NCBI GenBank assembly: GCA_003131315.1
Contig: PKUV01000156.1
Coordinates: 1-46,939, forward strand
Direction of reading: 5' to 3'
DNA: 46,939 nt
Origin: Acidobacteriaceae bacterium
Lineage (GTDB): Bacteria > Acidobacteriota > Terriglobia > Terriglobales > Acidobacteriaceae
Made by a program: the position numbers and the translations under genes
The notes under the pieces: generated by a model
The model's database searches: none
Told to the model about the DNA's origin: nothing
The model's input: the letters and a program-made list of their open reading frames with translations, nothing else
Part shown: in pieces, positions 6,729 through 14,469 of the stretch
Layout: every line of letters starts with the position of its first letter
Numbering within the stretch: position 1 is the stretch's first letter

Positions 6729-7937
6729 TCAGTACGGCCCGATGATTCCACCAATACTGCGTGCAGTGGGCGGCTCTGGTCGCGCCGTTCTTTCTTGCGC
6801 TTCGATCATGTCGAGATACTTGTAGGCCGTTCCCGTATTGAAGAGCACGACTTTGTCTTCGACGCGGAAGAAGCCACTGGCGCGCAGCTTCTGGTACGCA
6901 ACGAGTGATGCGGCTCCTTCGGGCGCGGCAAATACGCCTTCCACGCTGGCCCAGTGCCGCGTGGCCGCGAGGATTTCCTCGTCGGTCGCCGCGACCGCAG
7001 TGCCGTGGCTTTTCTTGAGGATGTCGAGAATCAGGTAGTCGCCATACGCTTTGGGGACGCGCAGGCCGGAGGCAAACGTCTGCGCGCCGGCCCACATTTC
7101 GGAAGCGCTCTTCCCTGCTTCCCAGGCCTTCACGATCGGCGCACAGCCCGCAGCCTGCACGGTGATCATTTTCGGGCGCTCGGAACCGATCCAGCCCAGC
7201 TCCTCCATCTCATCAAAGGCCTTCCACATGCCGATCATGCCCACGCCGCCGCCGGTAGGATAGATGATGCCTTGCGGAAGTTTCCAGCCGAGTTGTTCGG
7301 CAACCTCATAGCCCATCGTCTTCTTGCCTTCGACGCGGAACGGCTCTTTGAGGGTCGAGACATCGAACCATCCTTCTTTTTTGTCTTTGCGCTCGGCCAC
7401 CATGCGGCCACAGTCGCTGATCAAGCCGTCGACCAGCGTGACGTGCGCGCCGTAGTAGTCGGATTCCATGCGATTCGCCATGGGCACATCTTTCGGCATA
7501 AAAATATGGGCTTCGATGCCCGCCGCTGCGGCGTACGCTGCCAGCGCGCCACCGGCGTTTCCGGCCGAAGGAGCAGCCAGTTTTTTCAAACCATAATGTC
7601 GAGCCATCGTCACGGCAGCCGACATGCCGCGCGCCTTGAACGAACCGGTCGGATTCAGCCCTTCGTCCTTGATGAAGACATTCGCGTGTTCGCGGCTGGG
7701 GAGCATGGGCGTAAATCCCTCGCCGAGCGTGACGGGCGAAGCGTCGGGGAGAACTTCGGCGTAGCGCCACATGCTGGCCACGCGACCTGATAAATTTTCG
7801 GGGCGCAATTTCCCTTTCAGGCTGGCGAGATCGTAGCGGACGTAAAGTACTCCGCCGTCTTGGGGACAGATATTCTGCGGGCCATCGGCGGAGAGATGCT
7901 CTCCGCAACGGGTGCATTCGAGGTAGGCAATTCGCAT
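6729..7937 (-). CDS. thrC: Threonine synthase (PLP-dependent)
   Basis: The 402-aa fold-type II PLP enzyme carries NPTGSFKARG with the Schiff-base Lys101 and a glycine-rich phosphate-binding loop (PTGGGVG). A cysteine-containing N-terminus (ECTRCG, then CPQDGG) resembles a small zinc knuckle, as in archaeal-type and Gram-positive threonine synthases. The reaction is O-phosphohomoserine to threonine. I chose the ATG at 7937, where the conserved MRIAYLECTRCG begins; an ATG six codons upstream is possible. No other threonine-pathway gene lies near. Confidence 0.9.
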   Translation of the reverse strand: MRIAYLECTRCGEHLSADGPQNICPQDGGVLYVRYDLASLKGKLRPENLSGRVASMWRYAEVLPDASPVTLGEGFTPMLPSREHANVFIKDEGLNPTGSFKARGMSAAVTMARHYGLKKLAAPSAGNAGGALAAYAAAAGIEAHIFMPKDVPMANRMESDYYGAHVTLVDGLISDCGRMVAERKDKKEGWFDVSTLKEPFRVEGKKTMGYEVAEQLGWKLPQGIIYPTGGGVGMIGMWKAFDEMEELGWIGSERPKMITVQAAGCAPIVKAWEAGKSASEMWAGAQTFASGLRVPKAYGDYLILDILKKSHGTAVAATDEEILAATRHWASVEGVFAAPEGAASLVAYQKLRASGFFRVEDKVVLFNTGTAYKYLDMIEAQERTARPEPPTARSIGGIIGPY

Positions 7938-7960
7938 CGATGGAAAGGATAGCATTTCAG

Positions 7961-7998
7961 CTCTTGGCCATTAGCTCTTAGCCTCGTGTTTCGGCTAA
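7961..7998. repeat. TTAGCTCTTAGC repeat with hairpin
   Basis: The stretch contains TTAGCTCTTAGCC and a hairpin CTTAGCC / GGCTAAG (to about 7998). The same word occurs in the element at 2074-2139. It fills the gap between two minus-strand genes. Confidence 0.55.
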
Positions 7999-8022
7999 GT
8001 ATCGAGTCCCAATTGCGGCGTC

Positions 8023-8760
8023 TCACGAGCCGATGCGCTTGAGCAAATCCTTCGCTCGCCGAAACCACGGCCGCTCGCGTCGTCGCAGGTAACCGGGCAT
8101 GGTGGGCTTCTTATCGAGCACCTTCTGCGCCCATTCGCGGGCTTCGGCGTTGCGCTGCTCGGAGGCCAGCAGATCCGCGAAATTCAAGTACGTCTCTGAC
8201 AACGTCGACGTGATCGTTACTTGCCGGAAGAGCTCCTCGGCTTTTTCTTTTTGCCCGATCTGCGCATACGCGTGGGCGAGCAATCCAGCCGCGCGATGGA
8301 AATCGTAGTCGGGCTCTTTGCCGACCACACGTTCCAAGTCGGGTAACGCTGCTGCCGCGTCGCCTAACTGGATGGCGCAAACTCCGCGCCGGTAAAAGGG
8401 GTCCGGCGTATCGGCGCGGGCGGCGATGGCTTTGTCGAAGGCAGCTCGCGCCAACTGGAGCTTGCCGTCGTCCATGTAGAGGTCGCCGAGTTCTTCATAG
8501 TTCCCAGCCGACGGGTTGTCGTGAATCGCAGCTTCGAGTTGGTGAATGCGCTTGCGGCGCGGAAATACTTTGAAAGACTGTCCCAGCAGTCCAATGTCGG
8601 GAAGCGCCTCAACGACAAGATAGATAATCGCCCCGAGCGGACCGAGAAAAAGAATGACAAAGATCCAGTAGTTATCCGGCCGCCGCCGGATGAAGTGGAC
8701 GATCGCCAGTCCCTGGAGGATGATGCCCCACGGATAAAGAAGGTAGCTCAGAAATCCCAT
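8023..8760 (-). CDS. Membrane-anchored TPR protein with PLDc_N-like N-terminus
   Basis: The 245-aa protein begins with two hydrophobic helices (residues about 3-22 and 32-50; WIFVILFLGPLGAIIYLVV) resembling the PLDc_N membrane module. Three to four tetratricopeptide repeats follow (about 75-225; e.g. GNYEELGDLYMDDGKLQLAR and the FYRRGVCAIQLGD unit). TPR domains mediate protein contacts, so this is likely a cytoplasmic-facing scaffold. It ends in a basic Arg-rich tail. No enzymatic motif is seen. It may be co-transcribed with the downstream threonine synthase gene. Confidence 0.8.
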   Translation of the reverse strand: MGFLSYLLYPWGIILQGLAIVHFIRRRPDNYWIFVILFLGPLGAIIYLVVEALPDIGLLGQSFKVFPRRKRIHQLEAAIHDNPSAGNYEELGDLYMDDGKLQLARAAFDKAIAARADTPDPFYRRGVCAIQLGDAAAALPDLERVVGKEPDYDFHRAAGLLAHAYAQIGQKEKAEELFRQVTITSTLSETYLNFADLLASEQRNAEAREWAQKVLDKKPTMPGYLRRRERPWFRRAKDLLKRIGS

Positions 8761-8840
8761 GCCAATGTTAGTCCTAGCGTGAGATTACACATTTGTGGAA
8801 GATGGAGAAAGTGACTGTCGGGTGGCAGCGGGTCAGAGCG

Positions 8841-8862
8841 GAGACGCGGCAAGCCGCGTCTC
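8841..8862. repeat. GAGACGCGGC palindrome
   Basis: A perfect hairpin: GAGACGCGGC (8841-8850), AA, GCCGCGTCTC (8853-8862). It lies just upstream of the ribosome site of the next gene. A diverged copy (AGACGC...GCGTCT) is at 33850-33869. Confidence 0.8.
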
Positions 8863-8874
8863 TACAGGAGAGTT

Positions 8875-9267
8875 ATGTCGATTGAGAACATTGGGAGTGA
8901 CGAGCGGCAGATTGTGGCGCTGCACGAGGCTGGGGATCGGGCGCTGATGACTGCCGATCTTACCGTGCTGGCGCGGATTTTTGCCGACGACTACGTGCAG
9001 TGCAACGAGGCGGGCGAGGCCTTCACGAAGCAGGATGTGCTGAACAATTTTCGGACGGGAGCGATTCGTTATCCGTCGATTGTTTCGACTGGACGCAAGA
9101 TTCGCGTGTTTGGCGAGATGGCGGTGGTGCATGGGTCCGAGTCGGACGAGGTCGAGGCCGGTGGAAAGCGATTCAGCGTGCGCTACCTGTACCTCGACGT
9201 CCTGCAGAAGCGCAATGGCGAGTGGAAATTAGTGGCGTCGCAGTTGGCGCGGCCAGCGGAGAAATGA
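8875..9267 (+). CDS. NTF2-like (DUF4440/SnoaL) protein
   Basis: The 130-aa protein follows an ACAGGAGAGTT ribosome site. It shows the DUF4440 pattern: an N-terminal helix with a DRALMTADLTVLARIFADDYV block, FTKQDVLNNFRTG, and a strand-rich half ending KRNGEWKLVASQLAR. This is the cone-shaped NTF2 fold used by small isomerases, hydrolases and binding proteins. No signal peptide is present, so it is cytosolic. Substrate is unknown. It is convergent with the DedA gene. Confidence 0.85.
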   Translation: MSIENIGSDERQIVALHEAGDRALMTADLTVLARIFADDYVQCNEAGEAFTKQDVLNNFRTGAIRYPSIVSTGRKIRVFGEMAVVHGSESDEVEAGGKRFSVRYLYLDVLQKRNGEWKLVASQLARPAEK

Positions 9268-9280
9268 CGCCAGACGTACG

Positions 9281-9361
9281 CTTTCCCCTGTGCTCCTCTG
9301 TGTCCCCTGTGGTTCAAGAAAAGTCTTTACCACAGAGGACACAGAGGTACACAAGGGAAAG
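9281..9361. terminator. 33-bp-arm inverted repeat between convergent genes
   Basis: The left arm (9281-9313) and right arm (9329-9361) match at 29 of 33 positions, with a 15-nt loop. The right arm contains ACCACAGAGGACACAGAGG, a word found as an interspersed repeat in many bacterial genomes. It sits between two converging stops and could end transcription in both directions (inference). Confidence 0.7.
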
Positions 9362-9372
9362 CGAGCACCATT

Positions 9373-10002
9373 CTATTTTTCGTCAGCGCTTAGCCGGTTC
9401 TGCCAGTGCGACCAGAGGAACCAGACGATCCCGGCCAGCAGAAACGCGCCGATCACGGCGTCGAACTTGTGGAAGTACTTGCCGAGCGAGCGCCAGTTCT
9501 CGCCGAGTTTCATGCCAAAGTAGGCCAGCGCGAAACACCAGGGCCACGATCCGAGAAAGGTATAGATGTGGAATTTGCCGCGCGGCATGCGAGCGACTCC
9601 GGCAGGCAGCGCGATGAACGTGCGAATCACTGGCAGCAGGCGCCCGATAAACACGGCCATATATCCCCATCGCTGAAAGAATCGATCCGCCCAGTCAAGT
9701 TCACGGCGGCCCATCAGGATCCAGCGTCCGTAACGCTCGACCAGCGGGCGCCCGCCGTAGCAGCCGATTTCGTAGGCGACAAGCGAGCCTAGATTGCAGC
9801 CGATCGCACCGGCCGTTGCCACCCAGAACAGCTTCATCGCGCCGGTATAGACGAGGTAGCCCGCGAAAGGCATGATCAGTTCCGACGGCAGCGGAATGCA
9901 CGCGGACTCAATCGCCATGAGCAGCGTAATGCCGGCATAGCCGGTCGCCGCCACTATGGAACTGATGAAGACGAAAAGTACGGTTAGGATTTTCTCGGTC
10001 AT
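9373..10002 (-). CDS. DedA-family inner-membrane protein
   Basis: The 209-aa protein has about 4-5 membrane segments and the DedA/VTT pattern: IESACIPLPSELIMPFAGYL near residues 31-50, a GAIGCNLGSLVAYEIG region, and FIGRLLPVIRTFIALPAG with the conserved Arg pair. DedA proteins are needed for membrane homeostasis, and some members flip undecaprenyl phosphate or other lipids. The specific substrate here is unknown. Not in an evident operon. Confidence 0.92.
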   Translation of the reverse strand: MTEKILTVLFVFISSIVAATGYAGITLLMAIESACIPLPSELIMPFAGYLVYTGAMKLFWVATAGAIGCNLGSLVAYEIGCYGGRPLVERYGRWILMGRRELDWADRFFQRWGYMAVFIGRLLPVIRTFIALPAGVARMPRGKFHIYTFLGSWPWCFALAYFGMKLGENWRSLGKYFHKFDAVIGAFLLAGIVWFLWSHWQNRLSADEK

Positions 10003-10032
10003 GCGGTCAGGGTTGCAGGATTACGAAAAGCA

Positions 10033-10058
10033 GGTCCTTCGCTTCGCTCAGGATGACA
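10033..10058. repeat. Interspersed repeat CTTCGCTTCGCTCAGGATGA
   Basis: A single copy of the word that forms both inner arms of the palindrome at 38491-38652. It lies in the 91-bp gap between the DedA start and the next minus-strand gene. Confidence 0.75.
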
Positions 10059-10093
10059 ATGGGGAAGGAGATTGGGATGACAAGCGAAGAGCG

Positions 10094-10318
10094 TCAGAAC
10101 GCCCCTTCCTGCGTGAAGCTGAAGCCGGGCAAGGTTACGCCATCCGCCGATTTCGCGACCTTCACTTTCACGACAGGCGCGTCGGGCGCGGTGACCTCGG
10201 CGGGCCGCAGTACCGCGTATTGCGTGAAAACTTCGCTGTAAACCTTGGTGACAAGATGATCCTGGCCGGTTGCATCCTGGCGCCAGACTTGTCCGAGTTT
10301 GATGCTCTTCACGGCCAC
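10094..10318 (-). CDS. Small conserved-looking protein, unknown function
   Basis: The GTG start at 10318 follows an AAAGGAAAAG ribosome site. The 74-aa product is composed of alternating short strands (SIKLGQVWRQDATGQDHLVT, then YAVLRPAE and VVKVKVAKSADGVTLPGFSF). This suggests a small beta-barrel or SH3-like fold. There is no signal peptide, cysteine or membrane segment. It looks like a real gene from its balanced composition and start site, but I recognise no family. It is divergent from nth. Confidence 0.7.
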   Translation of the reverse strand: MAVKSIKLGQVWRQDATGQDHLVTKVYSEVFTQYAVLRPAEVTAPDAPVVKVKVAKSADGVTLPGFSFTQEGAF

Positions 10319-10452
10319 GAGCTTTTCCTTTAGTTCTCAGAGTACTCACCCGGCCGCCAGCCCGTCAATCGCAGCGGAGTTACCTTTGGTGATGTGTGGC
10401 TGCCGCAAGCCAGCGGCTTTGTTACCATGAACCACGGCTCAGGAGGAAACCG

Positions 10453-11340
10453 ATGCCCCGCGGAAATGTGCCGCGTCAACCCAGTCGCAGCGGACGACAG
10501 GAAGGTGCCCGCCGGGCGAACGATGCGCCATTAAAGGGTGCGCAATCGTTGAAGGGTACACAATCGAAGAATACGGCTGCGCGTCCCAGCGCCGGTCGAG
10601 CCTCGCTTAACGCCGGGAAGGCGCCAAAGGCTGCGGTTCTCAAGAAGAAATCTGCATCTGGATATGATCCTTTGGCCCCTGAGCGTGTCCGTCAGATCAT
10701 CGCGGGCCTTGACCATCTCTATCCCGAAGTGACCTGCGCTCTCACCCACCGAAGCGCATGGGAATTGCTGGTGGCGACGATTCTTTCTGCCCAGTGTACC
10801 GACGTGCGGGTGAACATGGTCACGCCCGTGCTATTTGAAAAGTATCCAACCGTCCAGGATTTCGCGGCGCTCGAACCGGAACAGTTGGAGCCGGACATCC
10901 GCTCGACCGGCTTCTTCCGCAACAAGTCGAAGTCGGTGGTGGGCGCGGCGCGGAAGGTGGTGGCAGACTTTGGCGGGAACGTTCCCCAAACGATGGAGGA
11001 GTTGCTGAGCCTCCGTGGAGTGGCTCGCAAAACGGCGAACGTCGTGCTCGGAACGTGGTTCAAAAAGAATGACGGGGTCGTCGTGGATACGCACGTGACG
11101 CGAATTTCACGCCGTCTGGAGCTGACGAAGCAGGAAGACGCGAAGAAAATTGAAGAGGATCTAATGCGGATCATCCCTCGCCAGCGGTGGACAGGCTTTT
11201 CTCACGAAGTGATCTGGCACGGGCGGAAGCTCTGCGTGGCACGCGGTCCGAAGTGCGCCGATTGCGCGCTGGAGAAGCTGTGTCACGCCGCCGACAAAAC
11301 GTGGTCGACAGTTGAGATTCACCCTGGGGCGCAGCCTTAG
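10453..11340 (+). CDS. nth: Endonuclease III with long basic N-terminus
   Basis: The ATG at 10453 follows AGGAGGAAA. The core (residues about 75-280) has the helix-hairpin-helix LLSLRGVARKTANVV with catalytic Lys193, Asp212 in VVVDTHVTRIS, and the [4Fe-4S] cysteines C261-x6-C268-x2-C271-x5-C277. The enzyme removes oxidised pyrimidines from DNA and cuts the abasic site. E. coli Nth has 211 aa; here 295, the excess being about 70 residues of Lys/Arg/Ala/Ser-rich, probably disordered N-terminus. An earlier in-frame start at 10396 has no ribosome site. Confidence 0.95.
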   Translation: MPRGNVPRQPSRSGRQEGARRANDAPLKGAQSLKGTQSKNTAARPSAGRASLNAGKAPKAAVLKKKSASGYDPLAPERVRQIIAGLDHLYPEVTCALTHRSAWELLVATILSAQCTDVRVNMVTPVLFEKYPTVQDFAALEPEQLEPDIRSTGFFRNKSKSVVGAARKVVADFGGNVPQTMEELLSLRGVARKTANVVLGTWFKKNDGVVVDTHVTRISRRLELTKQEDAKKIEEDLMRIIPRQRWTGFSHEVIWHGRKLCVARGPKCADCALEKLCHAADKTWSTVEIHPGAQP

Positions 11341-11372
11341 GTCGCCGATGGCGTTCGAGCTGCGGTCGGCTT

Positions 11373-11427
11373 GGGCAGCCGGGGGCGGCTGTCCCTACGT
11401 AAACCGGGGACGGGCGAGGACGCCCGT
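11373..11427. repeat. Two adjacent palindromes (GGCTGTCC and GACGGGCG types)
   Basis: GGGCAGCC / GGCTGTCC (11373-11394) is a variant of the element at 6697. It is followed by a perfect GACGGGCG-AGGA-CGCCCGTC (11408-11427), a family seen again at 27282-27338. They separate the convergent nth and phosphatase genes and may act as terminators. Confidence 0.7.
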
Positions 11428-11444
11428 CACTCCACTAGCCAAAC

Positions 11445-13091
11445 TTAGCTGCCGGTGTAGGCCAGTTCTACTACGGTGCAATCGTCATTGAGCGGTGTGC
11501 CTCCGCAAAAATCGGCGACCGCGCTGAACACGTCCTCCATCGAAGCGCTCTTCCCTGCCACCTGTTCGAGGCGTTCGCTATCGAACATGTCTCCGCGGGC
11601 GTTCTCCGCTTCGGTGACGCCGTCGGTCACCAGGATCATCCGATCTCCCGGCCTCATCTGGCAGCGGTCGCTCGAGTAGGTCGCGTCGGCAATCAGGCCT
11701 ACGGGCAGGTTGCCGTGAGATGGCCGGAGCACTTCGTTACCACAGATCCACACCGGTGGAATGTGTCCGCAGTTGACGTATTCCAGATCGCCGTCGCTGC
11801 GCAGGCGCGTAATGATCATGGTCGCGTATTTCTCACCGATGTGCTTGTAGGTGAAGAAGCGATTGACTGCGTCGACGATCTCCGTGAGTGGCATACCCGA
11901 AATCAGTTGAGAGTAGACCATCCCCTGGAGAATGGAAGCGAGCAGTGCCGCCGAGACTCCTTTGCCGCTGACGTCCGCGAGCACGACAGCGAGGCCTTGG
12001 GGCGTGTTCACGGCTTCGAAGAAATCGCCTCCGATTTCCTTACAGGACATATTGCGTCCGTTCACCCGCGCAAAAGGAACTTCGGGAAGAGTCACCGCTA
12101 ACAGACGCTGCTGAATGGACGCTGCGATCGACAGTTCCTGCTGGTAACGCCGCCCGGCTTCTTCGGCCTGCACCAGGCGCGCGTTCTCGATCAGCTGGGC
12201 AGCTTCAGTCGCGATCGCCCGCAGAATATCGCGGCTTACGCCGGCGATATCGCGCGAGGCGAAGCGCGAATCGACATAAAGCGCGCCCATCACTTCCCCG
12301 CCGGCCGGCTGCTCGGCGCGGGTGGTCTGCACCAGCGGCTTGCGCAATGGCATACAGATCACGGTCCGAAGGTCAAAGGCAACGATGCTCTGCCGCCCCT
12401 TCACATCGAGCTCCTTACTGGTGTCAGTGACCAGGTACTCGGAGTTCGAGGTCAGCGCACCGTCCAGCACCGAACGAGAAATTGTGGTGTCGTCGAGCAG
12501 CGGCTCACCCTTCGAGTTTCGCCCGGCGGCGAGCGTCAGGGTGCCGTCGTTATCGCGAAGAAAGATGTACGCGCGTTCGGCGAGGGTCAGTTTCAGCGTG
12601 GCTTCGAGCAGCGTAACCAGGATTTCGTCGAGCACGCCGATGGTGTTCAGCTTGCGCGCCGCGTCCATGAAGAGCGTGAGTTTCTCGAGGTCGCTGGCCT
12701 CGGGGGCGATCTGAATGCCGGAGATCTGGCTCAGGAATTCCCGCGCCGTGTTTGAGCTCGTGTGCAGCGGGTGGAAGATCAGGTAGGCGACATCGCGCCC
12801 GCCAAATTCCAGCCGGTCGTTGCGTTGCAGCTTGCGGCGGTCCACCTTCTCGCCATTGACGAAGGTGCCGTGTTTGCTGCCCAGGTCTACGACAAAAAAC
12901 TCGCCGTCTTCCGAGACGATCGAAGCATGCTCGCGAGACACGCGCGGGTCGGCGATCACCAGGTCGCGATCCACCTTGCGGCCCACGGTGTAGGGGGTGT
13001 GATTCAGCGACAGCGTCTGCTGATCACTTCCCGATACAAAGATCGCGATGGGAAAGATGCTGGATATGCCCGAATGCGACGAAGCCGACAT
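11445..13091 (-). CDS. FHA-GAF-SpoIIE (RsbU-like) serine phosphatase
   Basis: Starting at 13091 (AGGAG about 12 nt upstream) gives 548 aa with three domains. An FHA domain at about 27-105 has GRKVDRDLVI, SREHA and GSKHGTFVNG, and binds phosphothreonine. A GAF domain spans about 150-320. A SpoIIE/PP2C-type phosphatase spans about 345-548, with IGGDFFEAV, ADVSGKGVSAALLA, TDGVTEAEN and a closing NDDCTVVEL; its Asp residues bind two metals. Such proteins couple a Ser/Thr-kinase signal to dephosphorylation of an anti-sigma antagonist. No partner kinase or STAS gene is adjacent. Confidence 0.92.
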   Translation of the reverse strand: MSASSHSGISSIFPIAIFVSGSDQQTLSLNHTPYTVGRKVDRDLVIADPRVSREHASIVSEDGEFFVVDLGSKHGTFVNGEKVDRRKLQRNDRLEFGGRDVAYLIFHPLHTSSNTAREFLSQISGIQIAPEASDLEKLTLFMDAARKLNTIGVLDEILVTLLEATLKLTLAERAYIFLRDNDGTLTLAAGRNSKGEPLLDDTTISRSVLDGALTSNSEYLVTDTSKELDVKGRQSIVAFDLRTVICMPLRKPLVQTTRAEQPAGGEVMGALYVDSRFASRDIAGVSRDILRAIATEAAQLIENARLVQAEEAGRRYQQELSIAASIQQRLLAVTLPEVPFARVNGRNMSCKEIGGDFFEAVNTPQGLAVVLADVSGKGVSAALLASILQGMVYSQLISGMPLTEIVDAVNRFFTYKHIGEKYATMIITRLRSDGDLEYVNCGHIPPVWICGNEVLRPSHGNLPVGLIADATYSSDRCQMRPGDRMILVTDGVTEAENARGDMFDSERLEQVAGKSASMEDVFSAVADFCGGTPLNDDCTVVELAYTGS

Positions 13092-13149
13092 GTACGGTGA
13101 ATTCTCCTGCGGCCAATATGCCAGCGGCTGGCACGGACCCCACAGCATT

Positions 13150-14469
13150 CTACGACGGGCGCGGCCCTGCCGGCGCAGCAAAAGTCGTCTGATAATAATG
13201 GACCAGCATCAGGGCAGCCACTCCCACGGGGATCTGTGTCACCGTCCAAATTGGGAGTGCCCAGGCTCGCTCGACCGTCTCCGGCGGCAAAACGAAGGAA
13301 AGCCCTGCCAGCGCTGCGCCCGAGAGCCAAGGCCACGCCAGTAATGCGGTAACCATGATCAGGAGGGCGCGGCTGACGAAGTTCCCTTCCCAGATCGTTC
13401 GTCGATCTCGGACGATCAGGAGGATGGCGGGAAGCAGAAGCACTTGATTATAGAGAGAAAAAGTGGGCACCGCGAGTACGGTCAGCGCCAGCACAAGACA
13501 GATGGATGACTGGAAGGCGCCGGTATTTTCCGGCTGTTGGCGTCGCTTAAAGCAAGCCACCGCGGTGGTTCCCGCAAACAACGCTTCCAGAAGTCTGCCC
13601 CAAGGGTGGGGCAGGATTGCCTCCAACATGGGGACAGCCTGGGCATATTGCCAGTACTCGCCAACCGCGTGCCAAAAGCTTCCGATCCAGTGCGGCAGAA
13701 GCCACTCCGAAGCGGCGCAGAGAACAGTCATGACGATCAGAAATGAGGCAGCCCAGCGGTAGCGGTGCCGCAGGTCGCCGAGGCTCCAGACGGCGAGCCA
13801 CAGCAGCAGAGGCAGCAGGAGTTGAGGCTTGATGGTCGCCAGGGACAGCAGAATACCCGCGGCAATCGGACGGCCCGCGGCCAGCAGCGCCATCGCCGCG
13901 GCGCACATGGCTGCAACGAGCAGAGTCAGTTGCTGGAGTTTGAGTCCCTGCAGCACCGGCATACTGCCCAGGGTCAAGGCCAGCATGGCGGCCTGAACCG
14001 AAGGAGCGACCCGCCAATCCAACAGGCGAAGCCAGAGAAGAACGCTGGCCGCCGTTATGCCGACCAGAATCCAGAAGAATGCCTTTTGGACGATTCCAAA
14101 ACCAAGACGGACGGTAGGCGCCAAATAAAAAACGACGTACACCGGATAAGCGAAAGCTTGCTGGTCCTTTGGGTCTGCGGGGCGCGAAGAATCGAGCGGG
14201 CGGCCGTAGTATCCGGCTTGAATTTTGCGCGTGACGTCGGGGCTGTAAGGGTCTCGGCCATGCAGAAGAAGTTCCTGCGCCCCGATCCAACGGGGATAGA
14301 GGTCGGAAAGATTCCCGCGGGGCCGGTCATGCGCGGCGGAATCGGAAATCTGGTGCGGAACCAGCACACGGTTGGCGTAAGTCCACGTGCCGACAGCACA
14401 GAGGATCGCAAACAACGGCAACGTCCAAGAACGAAGCTGGAGCAAGCGCGAAGCCGGGACGGTGTTCAT
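13150..14469 (-). CDS. GT87-like (DUF2029) polytopic membrane protein, second of a pair
   Basis: The start at 14469 overlaps the previous gene's stop as ATGA, so translation is coupled; the longer in-frame start would run far into that gene. The 439-aa protein has about 10 hydrophobic helices. An extracytoplasmic-type N-terminal loop contains DLYPRWIGAQELLLHGRDPYSP, typical of GT87 (DUF2029) polyprenol-phosphate-dependent mannosyltransferase-like proteins. The donor would be a lipid-linked sugar and the acceptor is unknown. It lies next to the Tad locus, but on the opposite strand. Confidence 0.78.
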   Translation of the reverse strand: MNTVPASRLLQLRSWTLPLFAILCAVGTWTYANRVLVPHQISDSAAHDRPRGNLSDLYPRWIGAQELLLHGRDPYSPDVTRKIQAGYYGRPLDSSRPADPKDQQAFAYPVYVVFYLAPTVRLGFGIVQKAFFWILVGITAASVLLWLRLLDWRVAPSVQAAMLALTLGSMPVLQGLKLQQLTLLVAAMCAAAMALLAAGRPIAAGILLSLATIKPQLLLPLLLWLAVWSLGDLRHRYRWAASFLIVMTVLCAASEWLLPHWIGSFWHAVGEYWQYAQAVPMLEAILPHPWGRLLEALFAGTTAVACFKRRQQPENTGAFQSSICLVLALTVLAVPTFSLYNQVLLLPAILLIVRDRRTIWEGNFVSRALLIMVTALLAWPWLSGAALAGLSFVLPPETVERAWALPIWTVTQIPVGVAALMLVHYYQTTFAAPAGPRPS

